Of a stretch of DNA of 64,000 nt, positions 48,822 to 64,000 are shown in pieces. A program made the translations under genes and the position numbers. This DNA is from Spongilla lacustris (Eukaryota > Porifera > Demospongiae > Spongillida > Spongillidae). The stretch's first letter is position 1, and each line of letters begins with the position of its first letter. The notes below the pieces were generated by a model. The model was not told where the DNA came from. It was given only the letters and a program-made list of their open reading frames with translations, and did no database searches. The DNA lies in NCBI GenBank assembly GCA_949361645.1, contig OX442427.1, positions 4,406,016 to 4,470,015 on the forward strand. The letters run 5' to 3'.

Positions 48822-49670
48822 GTTATTGAATTGCTCTCTATCTTTAGCAGAGTTGTGAAGAATTGTGAAACAAAAAAATGAACTTTTATTATATCCGTTT
48901 TCATACTTCTACTTCTAATACCCATCAGTGCTATATGTACATATGTACCAGTAAATTACTCACTTAGTAAATTTAAAACAATTAAGCTCTGCATTCTTCT
49001 CTCACCCACTGTCTACCCAAACTGTATCTATCATTAATGGCCATGCTCAATATGTGTAAGATAAAACAGTCCTTAGTTCGGTTCACATAATAATACTTGT
49101 TCCATTCTTTAAAGCATTATGCATAAACATAGTAGTACATATTTTATGAGCAATGAAATTGATAGGTATACATATATGGTTCAATTAATTTAACTCATGC
49201 ATTTTATGATGATTTGTGCTTCCAGAAAATACCCCATAAAAGAATCATGTACTTTTTCAATGAGGTATTCAACAGTGTTTTTGATTGACAACTAAAAGTG
49301 ATGTGCTTTTACCTTATGAACTAATGAATGTTGTAGACTATGATGAGCATGAGCCAACCAACTATCATTTGAGATACAATTGAGACCAATAGGAATGCAG
49401 AACTCCACACATAATATGTACACATAAAATGAGCAATAAAATAGTACACATAAATGAGCAATAAATAACATATCTCATCTGTACACATAAATGAGCAATA
49501 AAAAATGTTTCAGGCATAATGATCACATTATTAGAGGAATCAAATGGAATGAAGATAGAACTAAAAATATTACAAATGTTCCATAGACCATGAATAAGAC
49601 AACTGACAATAATCTAGATATGAAAAAAAATAAAGAAGTTAAAAAATTATACCCATGTACTGTGGTCAGC
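48822..49670. other. Convergent intergenic region
   Basis: This 849-base spacer lies between two genes converging on it. Three loose copies of TACACATAAATGAGCAATAA occur at 49419-49502. Nothing else was recognised. Confidence 0.6.
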
Positions 49671-52090
49671 TTACCGTGGAGGATTAAATTTGAAGCTGGG
49701 AAATATTACCAAATTTACAAGGAAAGCAACGCCTAGAAATGTCCAAGCAAGCTTGACCTGGAAGAACTCTAGGCCCATGATGCTGAAATGTATTGGCTGT
49801 CCTTGGTTATAGACAACAAGTTTCACCTATAAACATTGCAGAATGAATTTTTGATAAATCATTTGGTTAAGCTTACAATCAATGCTATGCTTAATCCAAG
49901 TGCATCTCCAAGTAATGGCGAACTGAAGCAACAAGGTAAAGCCATTTCTGGTTTTCCAGCTCTGGTAATCACCATATCAGCTACCCAGTCAGCAACAGAA
50001 TTGCCCACAGCCAGAATTGTCAAACCGATGATAGCTAACATTTAGGGCATGGTTATTAAACACAGCAAAATTATTATAAAATTGTTACCTGTATTCACAC
50101 TTAAAAGCAGGCCAAGTGCTTGCAAAATACTCACAATTTCATTGGCTATAATATTTAACCAAATTACAGTTGCTGCAAATGCAAAAACAGTGAGAAGCAA
50201 GTGAAGAAACCAGTTTGGGTGCTTCTTTGGGCTAAGAACAAGTAGCAGCAAAAGAGATGCCCCCATACCTGGGCAAAACATATTGTGATACATCATTTGT
50301 CATTATGTGTACAATAGCTCACCAAAAATGATTATCAGTACAACCACTGGCATTTTACCCACATAGAGGGCATAACCTTCCCATCCACATGTTGCTGTTA
50401 ATAATAGCAAACCCAATGGCACAGGAGTGAGACTGGTGAAATAATAATTCCACTTGGACCATTGACCGTTCTACACCATACATGTATAACAGATACCAAT
50501 CACGAATTTTGCAAAAATACAGACTTACATGGCAGCACGATGGTATTGTCAACCATTGCAATAACATAAATGGCCACTGAATGATCCACACTAATTTCAT
50601 TAATATGTATGCATGTTTTGGCTGAAATTAATAATATTAATATGTAAAATTATTCCAATAATAATATAATACCCATGTTAATCCTGGCATGTTGACTTTG
50701 TGTTGGTTCTGCTCATGTACATTTCTACCTTCTGCAATTGCTCTGGCCAGGTCTAGTAAATGCCAAACACAACAAACATATACAAGTTTATAAATAGTAA
50801 CTTACATCTTAGAGGCAGTGACCTTTCAATTGTAATAGACATCTCGTTTGAATCTCTTTGCCATTCAACTTGCTCATTTTTATACATATTCAGAATTTGT
50901 TTGTTATTCCACCATATCTATTAGTTATGCCATGTCACAATACTAGTAACTGCCACACCATTTTGTATGCGCATACCTTTATATAGCCAAAAGTAAGAAT
51001 AAACAATATGTACACACAGTAGAGAACTAAAAATACAATTGCTTCAATCAGATGAACCTGTTCAGTAATAATAAAAAAGCTCAGTTATCTAATAAATAAG
51101 AAACGTACTCCATACCTTTCCATCATATGCTACTGTAATAACAGCTGCAGTAGCAACCATGTATGCAACAATATCTCTTGTAAAATCTAACTTTTCTAAT
51201 GGCAAAGAAGTGATTCAAATAAAAAAAATTTTAAAAAAAGAAAGAAACTCACTTATGTTACCAGTGCCATTTTTTGAAACCAAAATTATGGACCCCACTA
51301 CAACGGTAATCATAAAAATTGCTCCACCTGACATAGCCCTAGGTAAATAATTACGGGTGAGGACAATTTTAACTTTAAAAAAAAATTCATACCCTAGCAC
51401 AAATCCAAGATCATCTTGTGATATGCCACAGTATACAACAAATATGTCAGGAGCACCTGCATAAAAGAAAATCATCATATTCTCCACTCACATATTGCAA
51501 ACAGGCACATACCATTTGCAAATGCCATCAAAGTACTACCCGCAGTGCTTGGAGATAACTTAAGCTTGTCAGATAACATAGTCAGTGGTGATACCAAAAA
51601 GTTATCAACCTAGTTACGATAATAATAACAACATAAAAAGTTCTCAAAACAGCTCACAGTTGTAGCCAACAGTGCAATGAGATATGCCAACCACAGTGCA
51701 ATAATCACACAAGCTATGGGCTGAAGCAATTTTCAAAGGAAAATGACAGTTAAATTTAGATTGGCATACCTGAAGTTTTTCAAAGTCACACAGTGCAAAT
51801 GACATATAATTGATCAGCCTTACTTTTGCCTTACACATCTGCTGAACATAAGTACAAGTGCTATTTGGGAAAAGTGGCTGACTCATTAAGTTAGTGCAAT
51901 TCTTGAAATTGTCCAAACTTGAATTGTATGGCAAATATATTGTGTCCACTGATTGGTAAATTATGTCATCACTTTCATTGCTGCCATGTAGAAGCCCATC
52001 ACTGTGAACTGTGAGGAGCAATGCTAGCAACATATTTGTCCAGCCACCTTGAAGAAACATTGCTCTGCAGAGTAATATCAAGTGATTCAT
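49671..52090 (-). CDS. SLC8B1: NCLX-like Na+/Ca2+ exchanger (SLC8B1/SLC24A6 type)
   Basis: NCLX exports Ca2+ from the mitochondrial matrix in exchange for Na+ (known of the family). Exons joined in phase: 51770-52090, 51658-51720, 51513-51609, 51393-51456, 51253-51338, 51116-51195, 50977-51057, 50806-50917, 50673-50752, 50529-50621, 50323-50470, 50089-50268, 49877-50034, 49671-49826. They give 572 residues, near the human 584. An extracytosolic Cys-rich N-terminal region precedes two clusters of membrane helices. The first alpha repeat has STLMAFANGAPDIF (Asn160, Pro163, Asp164). The second has LTILAVGNSVADW (Asn480, Ser481, Asp484). A hydrophilic loop (about residues 300-360) separates them. 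The ATG at 52090 is the first in frame; a second Met 11 residues on would leave a more signal-like start. Introns near the 5' end are only 48 to 56 bases. Confidence 0.93.
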
Positions 52091-52349
52091 TTACAGGTAT
52101 ATTAATATCAAACGGCAATTCGGTGAACAATTTGATTGTTAATCAGCCTAGGGAAAATTATGTCCTAACAATAATTTAACAACGCTGAAAGTTTTATTTT
52201 TCCCCTGCAAGTAACATCACCCGATTACAAAACTTTAGATCTGCAGCTACATCAGCCTACATGTTGGTCGAAGTCTTACATGTAGAGACATAATTATGGT
52301 TTAAACATAAACGAGGTACATATAATTAATTCACTGTGCTGGTGTATAG

Positions 52350-53250
52350 CAGCGTATAACCATAGATATAACACATAGGGATTGGCAACACCAGGCTCTC
52401 AATGGTAATAGGCTCGTTTCGGATGTAACCCCGTAACGGCGGAATAGCAGTAAATGAATAAAATTGAGCAGTAAATGAATACAATTGGCATGGCGTTGTT
52501 GACTGAGATTCCAGACCAAGACTTAAAGTTTGTGTTTTAAGCCCTATACGTAGCGTTATGGACAAATACAGTGTACCAATCTGTTCTATCCGAGTTTCTG
52601 AAGGCATGCGAAGGGACTGGGAAGCAGGGTTATTTGTTACTTTTGTCACAAATTCATTCGAAGGATGCGTACAAAAAGCTATATATCTCAATAAGGGTAC
52701 ATCATAAGTCTGTGGAACAAACACCAAGGCACAGTTTAATCACTTCATCGTATTTAGGGCAATTCAGGTTTGGAGCAAGTGTGTAAACTACGTTCAAAAC
52801 AGGTACAACAGTCAACAGATATGTAACGGGTACGAGTACCCATCAGTATCTTGTGTTAGGTACAAAGAGTTCCAGATCAGCTTGGATGAGGGCATGCAGG
52901 GACAAAATTAGAACGCAACGAGGGCTCGTGCTTTCATATATGTACGGATACACGACTACCAAAGGTACAACTAGTTGGGTCGCGCAATGATTGGGCCAAT
53001 ATAGTGATAAATCTTGCTCGTATCGCTTTTCTTTTGTATGTATAAATATCTCTCTGAACACATATCCTCCTTTTACCTCGCAACAACATTTATCTGTCCA
53101 AGGGAAAGCTACTGTGGCGCTGACAGTACTGGCAGGTTTTGTCTCTATAATAATTTCGCGAAACGAGCCTGTAACGCGGATGTGACGTCACGCCATACAT
53201 TTAGATAGGCCGTTTCCAATCCCTATGTGTTGTATCTATGGTATAACAGC
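52350..53250. mobile_element. TIR element of about 0.9 kb upstream of NCLX
   Basis: The left end contains ACCATAGATATAACACATAG then GGATTGG; the right end is the inverse, CCAATCCCTATGTGTTGTAT then CTATGGTATAAC. Subterminal GGCTCGTTTCG recurs inverted as CGAAACGAGCC near 53160. Exact ends and target duplication could not be fixed. No transposase seen. Confidence 0.7.
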
Positions 53251-53285
53251 GGGACGATATATACAATAACGTCCCTATACACAAT

Positions 53286-53305
53286 GTTATACACTAGTGT
53301 ATAAC
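53286..53305. other. Perfect 20-bp palindrome
   Basis: GTTATACACTAGTGTATAAC is its own reverse complement. It lies about 35 bases outside the inverted-repeat element. Confidence 0.95.
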
Positions 53306-53971
53306 AATACCTTTTTCCTAGTGTAATAGATAATAGAGTACTACTGTATCATCTGTGATGAAATCGTGCGGGATGAGAAAAAGTTATTCGCATGCGTTTT
53401 ATATAGGTCTTTATGAAATTTTGTTTTTAAAGCCACTAACTACATGTATACATGTAGTTCCTGCACAATTGTGCAGTTCCTAACCCACCCGTCCGCTAAA
53501 TTGGCATGAAGCCCAAATCAAATATTGGGATTCGTCGGAACAATATTGAAAGCAAATAAGAAAAACTCACAGTACAGAGAATAATTCAGGAGGAACTAAC
53601 GGCAGCCAGAGCACTGCAGACCCTCACCGAGATCGATGGACAGAAATGACGGCGAACAATCCATTAAATGGGCTATGAGGCACCAGATGTCATGGTCCAT
53701 TCACACACAACTTACACAATATCAGTGATAACCAGGTGATGTGTTAATTACTGACTTCAAATATACTGCTGCAAATCAATTACTATACTACTTATCCATA
53801 CCCGGTACATATATCATTATCAAAAAATGAATATTATTTGTGACAGTGGACAGAAAAAAAACTTACAATTGTTCACACTACATGTAATTGAACTGAAATG
53901 CATAAGTATGGTACATGCTATACTTACTACATGTACATTAACTACAAAACAAGCAACAAAATGACACAACA

Positions 53972-61180
<7,209 letters not shown>

Positions 61181-61387
61181 TCTTAATAACTTGTAGCACT
61201 TTCTTAGAAATTTCACAATTCACTATCCAATAACAGATCGTTCTTAAGATTTGTGAAGTACAATAAAGTGTCCAGTTCCTGTTTGCAAACCTCCTCGTCG
61301 TTGTGACTAAACGGTCACACAACGAGCCGCCATATACAAGTGCTCGGGTGACTGAATAATGACGTAATTACTTTTGGCCAAAAGAAA
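61181..61387. promoter_or_regulatory. Bidirectional promoter region of GRB2 and PRPF31
   Basis: Only 207 bases separate the two divergent start codons. Visible motifs are an inverted repeat CGTTGTGAC / GTCACACAACG (61299-61324), GCCGCCAT (61326-61333), which resembles a YY1 site, and TGACGTAA (61360-61367), which resembles a CRE/ATF site. Motif functions are inference. Confidence 0.75.
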
Positions 61388-61980
61388 ATGTCACTTGCGG
61401 ATGAGTTGCTTGCAGACTTGGACGAAGTGGGGAATGAAATCAACGAGGAAAATGAACTTCCGGTATATGGGGGAACAGTGTTAAGCCTAATTGTCGTGCT
61501 TAACAATGTCTGTGCCTTTGCCCTTGTTACATGTATGCCTTGCGTTCTAATATAATGACAAGCGTAAAAAGTTGTACTAGTAATGTGCCATATATGTGTA
61601 ATAGTAGGGCATATCTACTATTATAAAACTGAATAAGTCAATTCTCAGCCCCGTTTACACAGTGGGATGGATTACTGCATTGTTTGTCCCTAGCCAGTGC
61701 TTTAATAACAACCTTACTTATTTCATTGTCTATTTCAACTATCAGGTTGAGAAATTAGATACTGGTACTGCAACTTTGAAATATTATGGCTAAGCCTATC
61801 ACCTTCTGTAGGTAAAATAGATTATGCCATAGCATTTTACTAGTATATGGTCAGAAACGCCTGATGACTAGAAGAAATTCATAACCATATACACCTGTGT
61901 AGGCCTACATTGTAAAGGCACCTAGTTGCATGCTTCACTGCGGAAGTAATGCGACAGTGCATGTTTGCAGCAAAAACAAA

Positions 61981-62035
<55 letters not shown>

Positions 62036-62442
62036 TTTACGACTGCAGATACAATGTTACTCACAAGTTGTAATGTTTAAAAACTACTCTAGTAAGGTGT
62101 CGTTATTTTCTATTGCAAAGCACCGCTGTAGAGAAACAATGCACTTTTTGGTCTACAGATTCGAACTTTTCATTCCCCCCTTAGGCTGAGAATGCTGTCA
62201 CTGAAGTTATGGAAGGAGTGAATGATGGACTTGCTCAATACAACAATTCCTCTATTAAAGCTATAGCACAGCTCGCAGACAGTCAGAAGGTTGGTGAAGT
62301 GCATTATTGTCAATTTGTGGGTACACCTGTGGTACCACTGACAGCTCTCTGAAATGATGGAACTGATCAAAGGATACCTGCAGAACCCAAGAGATAATGA
62401 AGGTTTGTACAGTTTACATATACATGTAAGAGAGAGAGAGAG

Positions 62443-62480
<38 letters not shown>

Positions 62481-63503
62481 AAATTGTAAAGTGATGTTAA
62501 ACCTCTTTATGGCGTGCAACAATTAGCACATAGATCACTATACTGATGTCTTAATGTTTGAAAGGTATTTTGTAAAATGTATTGCTCATATTAGGCCATG
62601 GCTACAGCTTAGACACATGTACCTAACTCATGCCATCCCTATAAAGGATTGAGAATGTGACTATCCAACTGCTTTTGACTTTGTTCTGTTCTCACATAAC
62701 TCTTGTACTTGAGGTGTAACAGTTTGATTTATTTTTTTTGTGGCTGGGGTGGCAGCAGAGATATGTAAAGACACAGAAGACTAACAAGCTCTTGGGGTGG
62801 GTGGGTGGGTGGGGGCACCCCTGATTATGTGAAGACACACGGTTGTTTGGGAGAGAGCATTATCTAGGTTATAGCTGCCAGACTTACCTGTAGCACCAGG
62901 AACCACCACTCATCTAAGTCACGAGCACATTTTGACTTAGAGGTGTATGGTAGACTAAATTTGTCTCTTATGCAGTCCTGTGCATGAGCAGTACATGTAT
63001 TTTGAGGTCAACATCATAATTAATGTATGTGTTTTGGTTTTTCCCTTCTTCAGTTTTGGGGCCGGTGGAAGCAGACCCAGAGTATCAGTTGATTGTGGAG
63101 TCAAACAACATGATAGTTGAAATAGACAATGAAATAAGTAAGGTTGTTATACGTGTTACATGTACATGTATATGTGTACTGATACATTTTTATTGGTCTA
63201 ATACTGATCTCTCATTTATTTACTATTGATGTTTTTGTTGTGCTGGATTGGTATGTGTACAGTTAGTACATATACTGTGAATAAACGTGGCTCCAGCCCG
63301 CTGTTGCTTTCATACCGATATTTCTGGGGGGTGAATCTATTTGTACATACATTGTTTATTGTTATGTGCACATGTATCTATCCATTTTGCAATCTCTCTG
63401 TTCAGATGTAATTCACAAGTTTGTTAAGGATAAATATTCCAAACGATTTCCTGAACTCGAGTCCTTGGTGCATAGCTCCATGGAGTATATTCGCACTGTT
63501 AAG
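61388..63503 (+). CDS. PRPF31: PRPF31, U4/U6 snRNP protein (5' part; continues beyond window)
   Basis: PRPF31 binds the 15.5K protein and U4 snRNA and is needed to form the U4/U6.U5 tri-snRNP (known of the family). Five exons are in the window: 61388-61462, 62185-62289, 62345-62402, 63054-63137, 63406-63503, all in phase, giving about 140 residues. The start is MSLADELLADLDEVGNEINE, nearly the human start. Then VEADPEYQLIVESNNMIVEI and HKFVKDKYSKRFPELESLV, ending YIRTVK, enter the NOSIC/Nop region. The acidic segment after the start is shorter than in human. The next exon (family ELGN...) was not found before 64000, so the gene runs off the window. Confidence 0.96.
61984..62034. repeat. (CA)n microsatellite in PRPF31 intron 1
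   Basis: About 25 CA units without interruption. Confidence 0.97.
62429..62479. repeat. (AG)n(GT)n compound microsatellite in PRPF31 intron 3
   Basis: About eight AG units pass directly into about seventeen GT units. A GGGT-type run follows at about 62795-62813. Confidence 0.95.
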
Positions 63504-64000
63504 GTAAGGGTGTTAATGAATAAAGATGCACTTGGCTACTTGAATCATGATGCACTTGGCTACTTGAATCATGGGCCATGTGTAGTTTTGTAGCAGTGAT
63601 TATGTCTTTGTACAGCCCTGTGGAAGTTATACATTGTACATTTTTCAATATACATGTACATGTACATGTAGGAGTTGAAATATATTTTAGTGTCCAATTG
63701 TGCATATAGAGTTATCTTTGCCCCCACTTCCAGTGAGGAGCTAAATTAAATTTACATGGATTTATGTGTTTGTGTGAATTGTGTCTTGTTATGCTGGTTG
63801 ATGGGCAGCCTATTGAACCAACTTTTGAAACATTGACAATGCTGCTGTTCTTGAAAATAGTTCTAGCACCTGTAGGATGGTCCATGTTTCTATACCATTT
63901 GATGCATGCTAATCTGCGGACATTTCCCCCACCATTGAAATGATGAGTCTGATTGCAAGCTGCAGTCTATTCATACATGTACCTGGCATGTTTTTACATT
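63504..64000. other. PRPF31 intron 5 (start)
   Basis: No further exon recognised. It contains a perfect tandem duplication of a 24-base unit and a run of TACATGTA units near 63651-63670. Confidence 0.5.
63525..63572. repeat. Two tandem copies of a 24-bp unit
   Basis: GATGCACTTGGCTACTTGAA with TCAT is repeated perfectly at 63525-63548 and 63549-63572. Confidence 0.95.

Larger units (their letters stand above)
52091..53971. other. Region between NCLX start and GRB2 end, largely an inverted-repeat element
   Basis: The two genes run in the same direction, so this holds the NCLX promoter and GRB2 3' end. The centre is occupied by an element with terminal inverted repeats (52350-53250). No host gene was found in it. 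Confidence 0.6.

Overview
The window is animal nuclear DNA. Its host genes are split by GT-AG introns, many only 48 to 75 bases long. It encodes metazoan signalling and splicing proteins (a GRB2 adaptor, the GATOR1 subunit NPRL3, a mitochondrial-type NCLX exchanger, PRPF31), and its intergenic DNA is AT-rich with many copies of the palindrome TACATGTA. A compact early-branching marine invertebrate, such as a demosponge, would fit; that assignment is inference, not something read from a marker gene.

Layout: positions 1 to about 3309 are the end of a G/A-rich minisatellite. From 4758 to 44974 on the minus strand lies one gene that I reassembled exon by exon, NPRL3. Its first exons sit at 43547-44974 and its stop codon is at 4758. 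Its 5' introns are about 58 to 73 bases, but its later introns swell to 4 to 9 kb. Most of the larger ones hold decayed mobile elements: two Ty3/Gypsy remnants (one split by a hAT-like insertion), a piggyBac-type transposase remnant, an array of alternating inverted foldback arms, MITE-like elements with terminal inverted repeats, and five copies of non-LTR-type reverse transcriptase 3' regions. A sixth copy lies just past the NPRL3 stop. One copy (37131-38533) still has a poly(A) tail and a 16-base target-site duplication.

From 44975 to 64000 the DNA is gene-dense. A SERHL-type alpha/beta hydrolase lies on the plus strand (46465-48821). Convergent to it is an SLC8B1/NCLX-like Na+/Ca2+ exchanger on the minus strand (49671-52090, 14 exons, 572 residues deduced). 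A GRB2 orthologue follows on the minus strand (53972-61180, 5 exons, 212 residues). PRPF31 starts divergently on the plus strand only 207 bases from the GRB2 start codon (61388) and runs off the window end.

No prokaryotic features, CRISPR arrays, rRNA or convincing tRNA genes were seen. I did not find a clearly new molecular system. The most unusual things are the 40-kb transposon-laden NPRL3 locus beside compact genes, the alternating inverted-arm array, the fresh-looking 5'-truncated retroelement with precise target-site duplication, and a few orphan hairpins.
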